From: Pseudomonas corrugata
GTDB lineage: Bacteria > Pseudomonadota > Gammaproteobacteria > Pseudomonadales > Pseudomonadaceae
NCBI RefSeq assembly: GCF_001269905.1
Contig: NZ_LHVK01000006.1
Coordinates: 248,001-312,000 of the forward strand
DNA: 64,000 nucleotides
Direction: 5' to 3'
Shown here: positions 39,020 through 49,805 of the stretch, one piece after another
Layout: the number at the start of each line of letters is the position of its first letter
Position numbering within the stretch: the stretch's first letter is position 1
Notes under the pieces: generated by a model
Seen by the model: only the letters and a program-made list of their open reading frames with translations
Database searches by the model: none
Told to the model about the DNA's origin: nothing
Translations under genes and position numbers: made by a program

Positions 39020-39985
39020 ATGATTTCCGACCTGCCTCCCTTGAACGCCGTTCGTGCCTTCGCCGCTGCCGCTCGCCATCAGAGTTTCAGCCGCGCGGCC
39101 GAAGAGCTGCACGTCAGCCACAGCGCTGTCAGTCGGCATATCAAGCTGCTCGAGGAACACCTGGGGGTGCTGCTTTTCGAGCGTCGCATCCGTCAATCCG
39201 TGCTTACGCCGGCCGGCCAGACGTTCTATGAACAGGTCAGCATGGCCCTTGCACAGATTGCCCACGCCGCGACCGCCCTGACCCGGAGTGCTTCGCGGCG
39301 CAAAGTGACGATCAATGTGCGGCCCTCCTTCGCGGTACGCTGGCTGATCCCACGGCTGCCGGACTTCATGGCGCAGTATCCGGATATCCACCCTGAAGTG
39401 GTCACCAGCACCCGGCCACCGGATCTGTCGCGCGAAGCATTCGACGTCGTGGTTCGCCGGGGACAGTCCGGATGGTCCACCAACGTTCAACCCCATGCGT
39501 TGCTGGAAGATGACCTGATACTGGTAGCCGCCCCGTCCCTGCTGCAAAGCCAGTCGCTGGACAGCCCCACCGATCTGCTCCAGCACACGCTGCTGACCGG
39601 CAGGACCCGCTGCAGCGACTGGCAGGACTGGGCCAAGCAGGCGGGCCTCACTCAGTTGCGAACACAACCGACTTTGCAATTCGACCACATGCACCTGGTG
39701 TTGCAAGCCGCCGTCGATGGCCTGGGGGTCGCGCTGTGTCCGACCTCATTGCTGGGCAGGGACTTATCCACAGGGCGACTGACCTGCCCGTTTCCCTCCT
39801 TGCGCCTGCCGCTGATCCGTTATTACTACGGTGTCTCCCAAGACGCAGCGGCCGAAACCCAGGTGTTTATCGACTGGATGCTGTCTCATATCCATCAGGA
39901 CACAATAACACTCTCGTTACCCGACGCTCCTGGACCTCTACAACCCGTAGGCTCCACGCCTGCCAATGGAGCTCATCGCCAATGA
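39020..39985 (+). CDS. LysR-family transcription regulator (GcvA-like)
   Basis: A 321-residue regulator with an N-terminal helix-turn-helix ([23 protein letters not shown], then [17 protein letters not shown]) and a substrate-binding domain. It is about 20 residues longer than usual; the extra C-terminal tail is encoded in the stretch that overlaps the oppositely oriented TerC-CBS gene (39867-39985). Divergent from the LysE-type exporter. Confidence 0.88.
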   Translation: MISDLPPLNAVRAFAAAARHQSFSRAAEELHVSHSAVSRHIKLLEEHLGVLLFERRIRQSVLTPAGQTFYEQVSMALAQIAHAATALTRSASRRKVTINVRPSFAVRWLIPRLPDFMAQYPDIHPEVVTSTRPPDLSREAFDVVVRRGQSGWSTNVQPHALLEDDLILVAAPSLLQSQSLDSPTDLLQHTLLTGRTRCSDWQDWAKQAGLTQLRTQPTLQFDHMHLVLQAAVDGLGVALCPTSLLGRDLSTGRLTCPFPSLRLPLIRYYYGVSQDAAAETQVFIDWMLSHIHQDTITLSLPDAPGPLQPVGSTPANGAHRQ

Positions 39986-41438
39986 CCGGCAGGCGATCCA
40001 GCAAACTCATGACCAGTCCTGCGAGTGTCTGGTAGTCATCGGTGGCTTGTGCCTGGAAGCCCGTTTGCTCACGAATATGACTGAGGTTCAGTGCACCGTT
40101 GATGAGATAGCCACCCTCCTGGGCCACGATGTTCGGGCCTTCGATTTCACTGGCATCGGGCAGTTCACCAGCAATGGATTCAAGGATGTCGGTCATGGTG
40201 AGCAGCCCCACGAAATCACCGAATTCGTTTACCACAAAAGCGATGTGCGTCGATTCCTTACGCATCTGCTCCAGCGCATTGAGAATCGTAAAGCTGTCCA
40301 GCAAGTTGATTGTCTTGCGGGCCATGGCTTCCAGATCTGGCTCGTGCTCCGCCAACAATTCCTTGAGCAGCTCTTTCTTGTGGACGAAGCCCAATGGCTC
40401 ATCGACCTGACCATCGCGAATCAACGGCAGCCTGGAGTACGACGAGTGCATCAGCCTCGTGTGGATCACGTCTGGCGCGTCGGCCAGATCGAGGTGGTCG
40501 ATTTCCGCACGCGGGGTCATGACCCCGCGTATCGAGCGTTCCGCCAACTGAAGCACGCCGTTGATCATCACTCGTTCCCGTCGGTCGAACGCCGGCCCGG
40601 CTTCATTGCCAGGGAGCATGTCGGCAATCTCTTCACCCACCTCGTCGGCATCCAATGGGTGGCCACCCAACAAACGCATCACCGCATGAGCGGTACGTTG
40701 GCGCATGGGGCGCCGCCCCTGCAGGCTCTTCTTGCGGCGTGAGCGAGCCAACTGGTTGAACAGTTCGATCAGGATAGAGAAGCCTATCGCGGCGTAGAGG
40801 TAACCTTTCGGAATGTGGAAACCCAGGCCCTCTGCGGTGAGACTGAAACCGATCATCATCAGGAAGCCCAGGCAGAGCATGATGACCGTGGGATGCCCGT
40901 TGACGAATTTAGTCAGCGGCTTGCTCGCGACGATCATCAGGCCTATAGAGAAAATCACCGCGATCATCATGACCGACAGATGCTCCACCATGCCCACGGC
41001 GGTAATCACGGCATCCAGCGAAAAGACCGCATCCAGCACCACGATCTGCGCAACGATTGGCCAGAACAGCGCGTAGGCCGCGTTACCCGAGCGCTGGGCC
41101 ACATGCCCTTCGAGCCGCTCATGCAACTCCATGGTTGCCTTGAACAGCAGGAACACACCCCCGAACAGCATGATCAAGTCTCGCCCCGAGAACGTCTTGT
41201 CCAAGACCTCGAACAACGGTTCGGTCAGGGTCACCATCCAGGAAATGCTGGCCAGCAAGCCAAGACGCATCAGCAGCGCCAGGGACAGGCCGATGATGCG
41301 GGCACGATCCCGCTGCTCTGGAGGGAGTTTGTCGGCCAGGATGGCGATGAAGACCAGGTTATCGATGCCGAGCACCAGCTCCAGCACGATCAGCGTCAAG
41401 AGGCCAAGCCAGGCCGTGGGGTCAACGATCCATTCCAT
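39867..41438 (-). CDS. TerC-family membrane protein with CBS and CorC domains
   Basis: A 523-residue protein. Residues 1 to about 230 form a TerC membrane domain with conserved acidic residues ([12 protein letters not shown] and [15 protein letters not shown]). A CBS pair follows (about 285-410), and a CorC/HlyC transporter-associated domain ends the protein. Such YoaE/YegH-like proteins are linked to metal-ion export or metalation; the substrate is uncertain. Its last 119 nt overlap the end of the LysR gene on the other strand. Confidence 0.85.
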   Translation of the reverse strand: MEWIVDPTAWLGLLTLIVLELVLGIDNLVFIAILADKLPPEQRDRARIIGLSLALLMRLGLLASISWMVTLTEPLFEVLDKTFSGRDLIMLFGGVFLLFKATMELHERLEGHVAQRSGNAAYALFWPIVAQIVVLDAVFSLDAVITAVGMVEHLSVMMIAVIFSIGLMIVASKPLTKFVNGHPTVIMLCLGFLMMIGFSLTAEGLGFHIPKGYLYAAIGFSILIELFNQLARSRRKKSLQGRRPMRQRTAHAVMRLLGGHPLDADEVGEEIADMLPGNEAGPAFDRRERVMINGVLQLAERSIRGVMTPRAEIDHLDLADAPDVIHTRLMHSSYSRLPLIRDGQVDEPLGFVHKKELLKELLAEHEPDLEAMARKTINLLDSFTILNALEQMRKESTHIAFVVNEFGDFVGLLTMTDILESIAGELPDASEIEGPNIVAQEGGYLINGALNLSHIREQTGFQAQATDDYQTLAGLVMSLLDRLPVIGDELHWQAWSLRVVEVQERRVTRVLLCPDGYETASSR

Positions 41439-41611
41439 GGAATTATTCGCTCCCTCGGAAAGAGTTTGTCAGAGGGGTGCAGCGAACGAGAGGAGAAAAG
41501 CGACTGGGGGGCTCCATGGAGGTGTTCATATCGACCTGAAAGTAATTGGGGATAAAAATCCTACAGAGTTTCAGGACGCTTCATGCGAGGCGAATTATTA
41601 CAGGATCTGAC

Positions 41612-41642
41612 AAAAAACCCTGCATCCATCACCGGTGCAGGG
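41612..41642 (-). terminator. Terminator of the chemoreceptor gene
   Basis: CCCTGCA (41618-41624) pairs with TGCAGGG (41636-41642). Read leftward, the stem is followed by six T residues, which ends transcription of the chemoreceptor at 41691. Confidence 0.75.
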
Positions 41643-41690
41643 CTTCTTGTGCTGATTTGACATGCTTGGCCATACGCCTGGGAACGGGTA

Positions 41691-43853
41691 CTAGCCCCCT
41701 TTGACTTTAAAGCGGCTCAACACCCGTTGCATCAGCGACGCCCGCTCCGACAGATCCTTGGCCGCCACCGCGCATTCCTGCGAGCTCGACTGGTTTTTCT
41801 GCGTCACCTCATCGATCTGTTCCAACCCGACACTGGCCTGTTGCAAGCCTGAAGCCTGCTCGCTGGAAGCCTGGTAGATCAGCGAAACCAGGCTGGACAC
41901 CGCACTGGTGCCACTGACAATATTCTTGAGGGACTCGGCGGTTCGCCCCGCGATGATCATGCCGCGTTGTGTCTTGTTCGAGGAATCGGCAATCAGCGCG
42001 GCGGTCTGCTGCGCGGCCTCGGCGCTGCGGGCCGCCAGGGTGCGAACCTCGTCCGCGACCACGGCAAAACCGCGCCCGAGCTCACCGGCCCGGGCAGCCT
42101 CGATGGCAGCGTTCAACGCCAGAAGGTTGGTTTGTGCGGCAATGTTGTCGATGGTGGTGATGATCGCGGTGATGTCCTTGCCCGAACTGTCGATTTCGGC
42201 CATCGCGGCAATCAGCTCGCTCATCAACTTGTCGCTCTCTCCCGCATCGGCCCGTGATGCCTGGGATTGCTCGTCGGCCTTCTTGGCGTTGGCGGCGTTG
42301 TCCCGGGTCTGGGCAGCCATCTGGGTCATCACCGCGCTGATCTCGGTGATGGACGAGGCAGAGTTGGCCGCCCCGTCGGACAAGGACTGACTCAGATCGG
42401 TGACCTGCGCCGAGCTGCCGCTGATTCGGGTGGCACTGACCTGTACTTCGGAAATCAACTGGTTCAAGTTACCGACCATTTTCTCCAGCGACTTGCCAAG
42501 GGTATCGTGGGGTGAAGACAGCCGGACTTCCAGGTCCAGATCGCCTTCGGAAATGCGTTCAGCCACCCTGACCTGTCGTTGCAGGCTCTCGGACATGTCG
42601 TTGAGCGCGATGGACAACTGTCCGACTTCATCCTCGGATTTCTGCACCAGGCGACGAGAGAAATCCCCCAGGCTGATCTGGGCCGCCAAGGCCGCGGCCT
42701 CGCGAATCGGCCCGACGATTTTTGCCGCAGCCAGCCAAAGGCCAACGAGGGCCAACAATGAAATACCCAGCCCTACGGACACTTGCCAGACGCTGTTGCT
42801 GATACTGCGCGATTGCAACTCCTGCTCCAGGGCAATCGCTTGGCTCATGACCACCGCTTTGGGCAAGCGAATCAGCACTGCCCACGGCTTCCCCGTGCGC
42901 CCCAGTTCAATGGGCATCAGCACTTCAATATCCTGCGTCTGCGGATTGAGCAGGCCATCGCCATGACCACGCTGGATATCGCCCAGCACCTTTTCCCAGG
43001 TATCAGGCAGCAAGGCCTTGATGGGTTGCCCGATCAGATCCGTACGCTTGCTGTCCGCGACCACCAGTCCTTGGTTACTCATGATCGAAACAGACCCCTT
43101 GCCACCATAAAGATCGGCAGACATCTGCTCGCTGAGTTTCTGGATAAAGGCGATATCGAAGTCAGCCCCGACCACCCCGTAGAACTTGCCGCCGGACACA
43201 ATCGGTACCGACAAGGTGGTCAGCCAGACATTCTTGCCCTGAACCACATAAGGAATGGGGTCCAACACACTTTCCTTCAGGGTGTCGCGCGGGCCGCTGT
43301 ACCAACCGCCCTTCGGCACACCATTGGGGTGACGGTCAGGGGAGTCATACTCCACCAGCGGTTGCACCGCGACATGGCCGTCCGCGCTGCGTGTCCAATA
43401 GGGTGTGAAACGTCCTGTCAGCGGATTGTTGCCATCCTGGGCATTTCGAAAAGCGTGATCCTGTCCATCCAATGCGTCCGGTTCCCAGCAGGAATACGTA
43501 CCGTTGAATTCAGGGTTATCCTTGAGAACACTGAGCAATACACTGTTGATTTGATCCCGGCCCAGTGCCAGTGGGCTTTGCGCGGCCTTACCAGCAGCAA
43601 AGGTGTTGGCCATGGTGCGAGCTGCATCCAGAGCGGTTTGCAGCCTGGCTTGAATGGCGTTGGCGCGGGACTCGGCCAGGTTCTGAATTTCCCGGATCGT
43701 CGACTTTTCAACCAGCGCCGTCACTTCCGTCGATACATAGTGCTCATTGGAGCGAGCACTGAAGAGCCCATAGGCAACCAGGCTGACCGATGAAACAAAC
43801 AGGCATACGCCCGCCGTGACACAAATACGTGCCTGCAACGACTTGAACTTCAT
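41691..43853 (-). CDS. Methyl-accepting chemotaxis protein with dCache domain
   Basis: A 720-residue chemoreceptor. A first membrane helix (about 12-32) and a second one ([18 protein letters not shown], about 355-375) flank a double-Cache ligand domain, recognised from [23 protein letters not shown] and [17 protein letters not shown] domain and the signalling tip [18 protein letters not shown] follow. The ligand cannot be named; the set of Tyr/Trp/Asp residues differs somewhat from the amino-acid-binding motif. Confidence 0.92.
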   Translation of the reverse strand: MKFKSLQARICVTAGVCLFVSSVSLVAYGLFSARSNEHYVSTEVTALVEKSTIREIQNLAESRANAIQARLQTALDAARTMANTFAAGKAAQSPLALGRDQINSVLLSVLKDNPEFNGTYSCWEPDALDGQDHAFRNAQDGNNPLTGRFTPYWTRSADGHVAVQPLVEYDSPDRHPNGVPKGGWYSGPRDTLKESVLDPIPYVVQGKNVWLTTLSVPIVSGGKFYGVVGADFDIAFIQKLSEQMSADLYGGKGSVSIMSNQGLVVADSKRTDLIGQPIKALLPDTWEKVLGDIQRGHGDGLLNPQTQDIEVLMPIELGRTGKPWAVLIRLPKAVVMSQAIALEQELQSRSISNSVWQVSVGLGISLLALVGLWLAAAKIVGPIREAAALAAQISLGDFSRRLVQKSEDEVGQLSIALNDMSESLQRQVRVAERISEGDLDLEVRLSSPHDTLGKSLEKMVGNLNQLISEVQVSATRISGSSAQVTDLSQSLSDGAANSASSITEISAVMTQMAAQTRDNAANAKKADEQSQASRADAGESDKLMSELIAAMAEIDSSGKDITAIITTIDNIAAQTNLLALNAAIEAARAGELGRGFAVVADEVRTLAARSAEAAQQTAALIADSSNKTQRGMIIAGRTAESLKNIVSGTSAVSSLVSLIYQASSEQASGLQQASVGLEQIDEVTQKNQSSSQECAVAAKDLSERASLMQRVLSRFKVKGG

Positions 43854-44634
43854 ATTGACCCCTGCCTGATTCTATTTATTGCTACCGTCAACAACGACGG
43901 CGGCATTTCAACGTGTGCACGACGTGGCGAATAACAATCGATCACCGCTGCTTACGCCGCCTCGGACGAACGTCTTCAAGGACACGGCGATACAGCTGTT
44001 TACCAGCATTGAAACGTGGCAAGTGGGTGGAAAGCATTCATCGCTCTATCCACTCGGTAGCGGAAGAGGCGTTCGAATCAGAAACCGGAGGCTTATTTCC
44101 AGGAAGGCAAGGGCGATAGGCGGAAAGAATGTAAAGCCTGCTTCTGCTATCACCCAGGATCACCCTTGAATAAAGCCGCAGAATCCATTCAAACCAACAA
44201 CCACAGCAGCAAATTAACACGGGCAATATTTCTACAACATCAACTTAGGACTTATACAAATCAGTATTTTAGTCGTAACGAGAGCACACTCGGCGACCCA
44301 ACGTTCGTATCGTTTCAACTCAGCGAACGGGGAGCGCACGCTGACAGGCACCGCAATGCGCCATTTTAGTGCGGCACGTTTTTAATTAGCATGCTATCGA
44401 CCTAAAAAATCCCCGCCGCCAAGGTGATAGCTCAACGCCATGGTCTGAATCTTGCCTTATTTTTCGTTATAACGCGGTCCCTTACAAAGGGAACCGAGAA
44501 TGGGAAGTTTCGCTACAGAGCCCGCGTACAGAGCGATCAGAGCGAATTTTCGAGGCCTTTTAAAAGAACACCTGTTTCAGCATTTGTGTAGAAACGCACA
44601 AAAAGAGTGCAAGGGTGTTCAGGGGAGTATGGGC
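43854..44634. other. Intergenic region between divergent chemoreceptor genes
   Basis: About 780 bp without a gene I can support. Short open frames here have poor codon use and no clear ribosome sites. It must contain the promoters of both chemoreceptors, but I see no convincing sigma70 or sigma28 site. It is more AT-rich towards 44160-44300. Confidence 0.5.
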
Positions 44635-46692
44635 ATGCAGGCTTTTCTATCACCGGGCATCAGATTATTGGGACGTTTCGGCTTCGCCGGTAAATTCCAA
44701 TTGTTGTTCTTGCTCTTCATCCTGCCACTCATGGGCAGTCTGTGGATCATCGGCCAGGACTATCGCGATCAGCTCAGCCTGATTTCCGGGGAACGTGCCG
44801 GGGTCCGCCAGTTACTGGCCCTGGACAACCTGGACAACCTGCTCACCGCCCAGCGCAACCGCGCTGCCCGTTGGCGCGCCACGGAAACCAATCGGCAACC
44901 TACGCCTGCCACGCTTGCCGCGATGGCGGCTTTCGATGCCGTACAACCGGCCCTCAACCAGGCCGCCGATGACCTGAGCACCACTTTGCAGGCCGAAGGC
45001 GCCGAAGCCGACATCCTCGCCCGCTACCAAGCCTTGCAGAACAGCCTCAAAGGTCTGGACTCGAAAAGCCTGGGCACCGTAGGTTGGTGGCCGGACGGCT
45101 ATGATCGCTTCACCGCCGCCCTCAGTGCACTGCAATCCCTGCGTGAGCAGATCGTGATGGACAATCGCCTGACCCTCGCCTCCTGGCTCGAAACCTATCT
45201 GCTGACCCAGATCTCGACCCAGCAGACCCCCGAGCTGATCGAGCGGGTCGGACGCCTGGCCAGCGTCGGACAGGCCTCGGTAGTGTCGGGCCAGTTCACA
45301 CTGCAGAGCCGCCTGCAATTGCGGGACCTGCGCAGCCGCATCGGCGACGCCCGGGATCAGTTGCTCAAGACCGGTGGACTCCTGGAAGCACGCCTGCCTG
45401 GCGACCTGCAAACCTGGGCCGGTCAATATCAAGGCAGCCTCAAGCGCCTGGATGCCGAACTGAAAGTGCTCGACGACGGCGTGTTCGGCGGCTCCATCAG
45501 CCTGAAACCGGAAGACTTCGAGAAACACCTGGACGCCCTGCTGTCCGATCTGGCCGCTTTGCGCCAGCAATCCCTGGTGGCCCTGGATACACGGCTGAAC
45601 CATTATCACGCTACGGCGATCCGCCAGTTCACACTGGTGGCTACGGTGCTGGGCTGCCTGCTGTTGGCGGCCCTTTACCTTTTTGTCTGCCTGCAAGCGT
45701 CCATCCGCCTCAGCGCCAGCGGCATCACCTTGCTGGCCGAAGCCCTGCGTGACGGTAACCTCAGCCTGCAAGTGCCGGTGCAAGGACGCGATGAATTGGC
45801 GGCGATCAGCACCGCCCTCAACGTCGCCGTGGTGCAACTGCGTAACAGCTTGCTGGGAGTCGACCATGAGACATCGCAGGTAAGCAATGCCGTGCGCACC
45901 CTCAACACCCATTCCAGCGGCGCCCTGGGAGAAGTCGAAGCCCAACAGATGCAGATCAGCCAAATCGCTGCCGCCGCAACGCAACTGGCCGCAACCTCTC
46001 AAGGCGTGGCAAAAAGTTGTGAGCAGGCCTCTGACAGCGCCCAGCAGACCCGGCGCATCGCCGCCGACAGCAGCCGCGACAGCCAACGCACGACCGCGAG
46101 CATCCAGCAGCTCAACCAGCGCCTCAACGAAACAGCCGCCGCCCTGGGCCGGGTAAGCGAACAGGGGCAACAGATCCAGTTGGTGGTCGACACCATCCGT
46201 GGCGTGGCCGAGCAGACCAACCTGCTGGCGCTCAACGCCGCCATCGAAGCGGCCCGCGCCGGGGAACAGGGCCGCGGTTTCGCGGTGGTTGCCGATGAGG
46301 TCCGCAGCCTGTCGCAGCGTACCCAGTCCTCCACCCAGCAGATTGCAGGCACCGTCGACAGCCTGCGCGCGACGGTCAATGAAGCTGTCAGCCTGATGGA
46401 AGCCGCCTGCGAGCAGGCACAGACCGATGCCCAAGCCGTCACCAGCCTGGGCGAGCGCCTGGGGGAAATCGCCAGCGCCGTGCAAAGCGTGACCGATACC
46501 CTGGCGCAGATCGCCACCGCAGTGGACGAACAGGCCAGCACGGCCGACGAGGTCAGCGGCAATATCCAGCAGGTCGATCAAGCCGCCATGCGCTTGCTGG
46601 ATGGCGCTCGGGCGGTGAACCTGGCGGCCGATACCCTGAGCCAGGGAAGTCAGGCACTGAGTGCGAATACAGGGAGATTTCAACTCGGTTGA
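44635..46692 (+). CDS. Methyl-accepting chemotaxis protein with helical sensor domain
   Basis: A 685-residue chemoreceptor. A membrane helix (FQLLFLLFILPLMGSLWII, about residues 20-40) is followed by a large helical periplasmic domain of more than 280 residues, a second helix (TLVATVLGCLLLAALYLFV), HAMP, and the tip [21 protein letters not shown] at 44635 has AGGGGAG 7 nt upstream; the frame is also open from an ATG at 44500 with its own possible site, which would add 45 residues. The ligand is unknown. Confidence 0.9.
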   Translation: MQAFLSPGIRLLGRFGFAGKFQLLFLLFILPLMGSLWIIGQDYRDQLSLISGERAGVRQLLALDNLDNLLTAQRNRAARWRATETNRQPTPATLAAMAAFDAVQPALNQAADDLSTTLQAEGAEADILARYQALQNSLKGLDSKSLGTVGWWPDGYDRFTAALSALQSLREQIVMDNRLTLASWLETYLLTQISTQQTPELIERVGRLASVGQASVVSGQFTLQSRLQLRDLRSRIGDARDQLLKTGGLLEARLPGDLQTWAGQYQGSLKRLDAELKVLDDGVFGGSISLKPEDFEKHLDALLSDLAALRQQSLVALDTRLNHYHATAIRQFTLVATVLGCLLLAALYLFVCLQASIRLSASGITLLAEALRDGNLSLQVPVQGRDELAAISTALNVAVVQLRNSLLGVDHETSQVSNAVRTLNTHSSGALGEVEAQQMQISQIAAAATQLAATSQGVAKSCEQASDSAQQTRRIAADSSRDSQRTTASIQQLNQRLNETAAALGRVSEQGQQIQLVVDTIRGVAEQTNLLALNAAIEAARAGEQGRGFAVVADEVRSLSQRTQSSTQQIAGTVDSLRATVNEAVSLMEAACEQAQTDAQAVTSLGERLGEIASAVQSVTDTLAQIATAVDEQASTADEVSGNIQQVDQAAMRLLDGARAVNLAADTLSQGSQALSANTGRFQLG

Positions 46693-46755
46693 CAGGCATT
46701 TGTGGCGAGGATGGATAAGCGGTTGAAAGCGCAGAGAAATATTTCAGATTTACGC

Positions 46756-46784
46756 TTGACACTTCCTCGTTACCGGCGAATAAT
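46756..46784 (+). promoter_or_regulatory. Promoter of tRNA-Met
   Basis: TTGACA (46756-46761) and AATAAT (46779-46784) with a 17-bp spacer end 11 nt before the tRNA, the position expected for a stable-RNA promoter. Confidence 0.75.
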
Positions 46785-46795
46785 GCGCGCCACTT

Positions 46796-46872
46796 GGCTA
46801 CATAGCTCAGTTGGTTAGAGCATAGCATTCATAATGCTGGGGTCCGGGGTTCAAGTCCCTGTGTAGCCACCA
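46796..46872 (+). tRNA. tRNA-Met (CAT anticodon), integration target
   Basis: A 77-nt tRNA with encoded CCA. The acceptor stem GGCTACA pairs with TGTAGCC, and the anticodon loop TTCATAA gives CAT. The acceptor sequence is typical of elongator tRNA-Met. Its 3' end is the left attachment site of the 16-kb element, and the last bases recur at 62877. Confidence 0.96.
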
Positions 46873-46877
46873 AGTAC
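46859..46877 (+). other. attL: 3' end of tRNA-Met
   Basis: CTGTGTAGCCACCAAGTAC is identical at 46859-46877 and 62877-62895. The first copy is part of the tRNA, the second is an orphan fragment. With the integrase gene just inside, these are the element's left and right ends. Confidence 0.92.
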
Positions 46878-46918
46878 CGATCCATAGATGTCTACAGCAG
46901 TCTATGAATCACCTCAAG

Positions 46919-46948
46919 AAGCCCGCCTCGTGCGGGCTTTCTTGTTTC
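46919..46948 (+). terminator. Terminator supplied by the element
   Basis: AAGCCCGC (46919-46926) pairs with GCGGGCTT (46932-46939), followed by TCTTGTTTC. It lies 46 nt after the tRNA and can terminate tRNA-Met transcription before the integrase gene. Confidence 0.75.
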
Positions 46949-47038
46949 TGGCTGTCCACCTCTATCTACCCCTATCCTTCCCCACCGTGTATGCCCACGT
47001 GTATGCTTCAGAACTAATTGAACTGGAGGCATACACGG

Positions 47039-48280
47039 ATGAAGCGCGCCGATATCAAGCGACGTCCTCTCGCTGATACAACACTTTCCAGCCTGGAGCC
47101 TGAGGCCGGGGCATACCGCGAACTAGACAGTCCTGGGCTGTATTTCAGAGTCAAACCAAACGGCCAAAAATCTTGGGAATTACGCTACAAGAAACCGGAC
47201 GGCAAATGGTCTTGGCTAGGTCTCGGCGGCTATCCAGAGGTAAGCGGCGCCTTCGCTCGACAGAAAGCGGCAGAGCTGAGAGCTGACGCCTCAGAGGGCA
47301 AGAACCCAATCATCTCCAAGAAGGCTCGTCAGGCGGCTGACATTGACGCAGCCAATGACACCTTCGAATCACTAGCCAGGGAATGGCATACGTCTCGCCT
47401 CAGCGGCTGGGATGCTGGAACTGCCAAAAGGATACTCGGCGCACTCGAACGCCACGTGTTCCCCTTGCTCGGTAAACGTCCCTATACGTCGATCATGTCT
47501 ATGGAGTGGATGGAGCTATTGAGAGGACTTGAGCGCCAGGGGATTTTGGAACAGATGAGTCGCGTGAGGGCTTACTGCAAAGATATCTATGACCTGGCTC
47601 GCGTGACTGGCAGAGCCGTCAATAATCCCTTGGAGGGCGTGCATAAGTTTCTGTCATCAGGAAAGGCAGAGAACTACGCTCATGTTTCTCCTGACGAGCT
47701 CCCTGGGTTACTTCGAGCTATACGCTCCTATCCGCATGCCAAAGATGTTCAGCTTGGCCTGCGGCTGCTGACCCTGATGGCAGTCCGTCCCAGCGAACTT
47801 CGCGAAGCTCATTGGGTAGAGTTCGACTTCGATAAGAAACTGTGGACAGTGCCTGTCGAACGTAAGGGACGTAAAAAAGGCCGCGAACATCTGGTGCCGC
47901 TATGCACTCAAGCTGTAGATGCCCTATTGGAGCTTCGGCAACTTACCGGTGCATACCCTCTCCTGTTTCCAGGTAGAAGCGACCGCACCAAACCCCGAAG
48001 CGACACCGTGTTTCTCATGGCTCTCAGACGTCTTGGTTACGAAGGCCGCCAGACCGGTCATGGCTTCCGCCACATCGCCAGCACCATCCTCAATGAGCAT
48101 GGTTACCCCGCTGACCATATCGAGGCCCAACTCAGTCACAAGGCACAGGGTGTCCGAGGTATTTACAACAAAGCTCAGTACCTCGAGCAACGCGTGAAAA
48201 TGATGCAGTGGTATGCAGATCACCTTGATGCCCTAGAGGTAGGCAATGTCGTGCAAGGCCAATTCGGAAAGGCTGTATGA
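47039..48280 (+). CDS. P4-type tyrosine integrase
   Basis: A 413-residue site-specific recombinase with an N-terminal DUF4102-type arm-binding domain (residues 1 to about 90), a core-binding domain (about 105-205) and the catalytic domain. The catalytic residues are R250 (MAVRPSELR), H341 and R344 (HGFRH), H367 (LSHKAQ) and nucleophile Y376 (RGIYNKAQY). ATG at 47039 has GGAGG 9 nt upstream; an in-frame TTG at 47018 is less likely. It adjoins attL at tRNA-Met and drives integration and excision of the island. Confidence 0.95.
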   Translation: MKRADIKRRPLADTTLSSLEPEAGAYRELDSPGLYFRVKPNGQKSWELRYKKPDGKWSWLGLGGYPEVSGAFARQKAAELRADASEGKNPIISKKARQAADIDAANDTFESLAREWHTSRLSGWDAGTAKRILGALERHVFPLLGKRPYTSIMSMEWMELLRGLERQGILEQMSRVRAYCKDIYDLARVTGRAVNNPLEGVHKFLSSGKAENYAHVSPDELPGLLRAIRSYPHAKDVQLGLRLLTLMAVRPSELREAHWVEFDFDKKLWTVPVERKGRKKGREHLVPLCTQAVDALLELRQLTGAYPLLFPGRSDRTKPRSDTVFLMALRRLGYEGRQTGHGFRHIASTILNEHGYPADHIEAQLSHKAQGVRGIYNKAQYLEQRVKMMQWYADHLDALEVGNVVQGQFGKAV

Positions 48281-48310
48281 GTACGCATACCCAGCCCCCC
48301 TCTAAAACGG

Positions 48311-48433
48311 GTGTAACGCGTGTGACACGTGTAACGAACGACATCAACCAATTGAATTTATTGTATTTTTTTCACGTTACACCGCGACCACCTCAACGAT
48401 ACACCGAGTGTAACGACACCAAGTCGTGTAACG
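48311..48433. repeat. Iteron-like GTGTAACG array, left end of island
   Basis: The exact 8-mer GTGTAACG occurs at 48311, 48329, 48408 and 48426, and inverted at 48375-48382, with degenerate copies at 48320 and 48397. Each direct pair is 18 bp apart. An AT-rich stretch (48347-48372) lies between the two pairs. It looks like an origin of replication or regulator-binding array for the element's primase/helicase. Confidence 0.65.
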
Positions 48434-48526
48434 AAAATCCGCCTCGCTCAGCCCTGCGGGCGGTGCCATTTTCATATGCGCATCGCTGCAACTGCCCCCC
48501 AGCTCCGGGGCGACGGGGTGCCCAAC

Positions 48527-49465
48527 ATGCCCATTGAACCGAGCACTGGCATAGAGGAGCTGGAAATTGCAGGGATAGACGTAAAATGCTTAATCCAGGA
48601 CATGGACGACGTCGAACGAGCCATTCGTGAATTGGCTCTCTACCGCCAATTCAGTGAGCACTTCCGACAAGCATTCGACCTTATCGACGACGCCACTTCA
48701 TTCTGGCTTGAGGATGGCTCCTACGCGCTGTGTGCTGAACCAGTCACAACAACGGTCTTTGAACTACGTGACGTCATTGATGACCATGCCAGCGTCGCGG
48801 GAGCAGCCTCGTTGCCAAATGTCATTCGACATCTCCCCGGCTTCAATCATCAAGCTACAGACTCGCAACTGGCAGCGACCTTTGCCCTCGTGCTTGGCAC
48901 CGAAGCGGTAGAGGCTCTCGGAAACTGGTTGTTTGAACTTGAACTTGCGACCTACGACATCGATGCAGAACTGCTAGAGCAGTTGAGAAATGACTCGCCC
49001 CCCCAATATCTAGACCTGGTCGAAAAAGAACGATACCGCCGCAGTGGAACCGAAATCAAAGCGCGAGAGCGATTCGCTGAATTGCTGGGTGAAGCCAAAC
49101 AGACCCTATCGATGGCAGAACTGTATAGGCAAGCGGAGAACATTGACGTATTCAAGACTGGCTTCAACGCATCCAGCCTGATGCACCGAATGCTCAATGA
49201 GGCTTTCTCGGCAAAGGCATCGAAGCGGGGCCATGAAGCCGGTAAGGGAAATCGAGACCCTGAATCAAAAATACAATCGGACACGATGTATAGGCGCGCG
49301 AATATCAAGGCAGCGGCCGAAAAAATCATCAATGGCCGCTTGATTGAAAAGCGCAGTCTGAGCGATGCAGAGCTAACCAATCTGCTTTTTGACCAGAACG
49401 TTCATGGAACCAAAAAAACCATCAGAGACCATCTGACCATTCTGGGTCTTAGACCCCTCAAATGA
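48527..49465 (+). CDS. Hypothetical island protein
   Basis: A 312-residue protein I do not recognise. It is acidic in its first half (IDVKCLIQDMDDVERAIREL) and basic in its second (AKASKRGHEAGKGNRD). The C-terminal 60 residues (ERSLSDAELTNLLFD-like, ending TIRDHLTILGLRPLK) may be a helix-turn-helix, which would suit a DNA-binding replication or regulation factor. The start is uncertain: ATG 48527 has only GGGG about 9 nt upstream, and the frame is open to 48476. It sits between the iterons and the AlpA gene. Confidence 0.6.
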   Translation: MPIEPSTGIEELEIAGIDVKCLIQDMDDVERAIRELALYRQFSEHFRQAFDLIDDATSFWLEDGSYALCAEPVTTTVFELRDVIDDHASVAGAASLPNVIRHLPGFNHQATDSQLAATFALVLGTEAVEALGNWLFELELATYDIDAELLEQLRNDSPPQYLDLVEKERYRRSGTEIKARERFAELLGEAKQTLSMAELYRQAENIDVFKTGFNASSLMHRMLNEAFSAKASKRGHEAGKGNRDPESKIQSDTMYRRANIKAAAEKIINGRLIEKRSLSDAELTNLLFDQNVHGTKKTIRDHLTILGLRPLK

Positions 49466-49550
49466 AAAAAAGGGGAGCGGACACTGTCCGTTCCCCCTCC
49501 CCTACGTAGCGTATGGCCTGTTGTCTCATTTCACTCAGGTTAGGCTCGCT

Positions 49551-49805
49551 ATGAATACCGTATCAAAAACCATCGCGTCTCAAGACCCAGCATCGACCCT
49601 CATTCGAATGCCTGAGGTCATTTCAATCGTAGGGCTTGCACGCCCGACCATCTACAAGCTCATGCGCCAACCGGACAGTGGATTCCCAATGCCGGTGAAG
49701 CTCAGCAACAGCAACGCCCGAAGCGCTCCGGTTGCATGGGTTTTGGCAGAAGTTCAAGCATGGACACGAGCACGCATCGCTGCCCGTGATCAGGTGGCCG
49801 CATGA
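49551..49805 (+). CDS. AlpA-family regulator/excisionase
   Basis: An 84-residue helix-turn-helix protein of the AlpA/MerR-like excisionase type: MPEVISIVGLARPTIYKLM, then GFPMPVKLSNSNARSAPVAW and a final helix WVLAEVQAWTRARI. In P4-like elements such proteins (Vis/AlpA) control integrase expression and excision. Its stop overlaps the next start (ATGA). Confidence 0.88.
   Translation: MNTVSKTIASQDPASTLIRMPEVISIVGLARPTIYKLMRQPDSGFPMPVKLSNSNARSAPVAWVLAEVQAWTRARIAARDQVAA

Noticed and set aside
43879..44169. 96-codon open frame between the chemoreceptor genes
   Set aside because: No ribosome site, no recognisable fold, and codon use unlike its neighbours.
44812..46683. 623-codon open frame on the minus strand
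   Set aside because: It is antisense to the chemoreceptor gene, whose HAMP and signalling domains are unmistakable; the antisense product is low-complexity and matches nothing I know.
48277..48537. 86-codon open frame over the left iterons
   Set aside because: The repeated Thr-Arg-Val-Thr peptide is only the translation of the GTGTAACG array.
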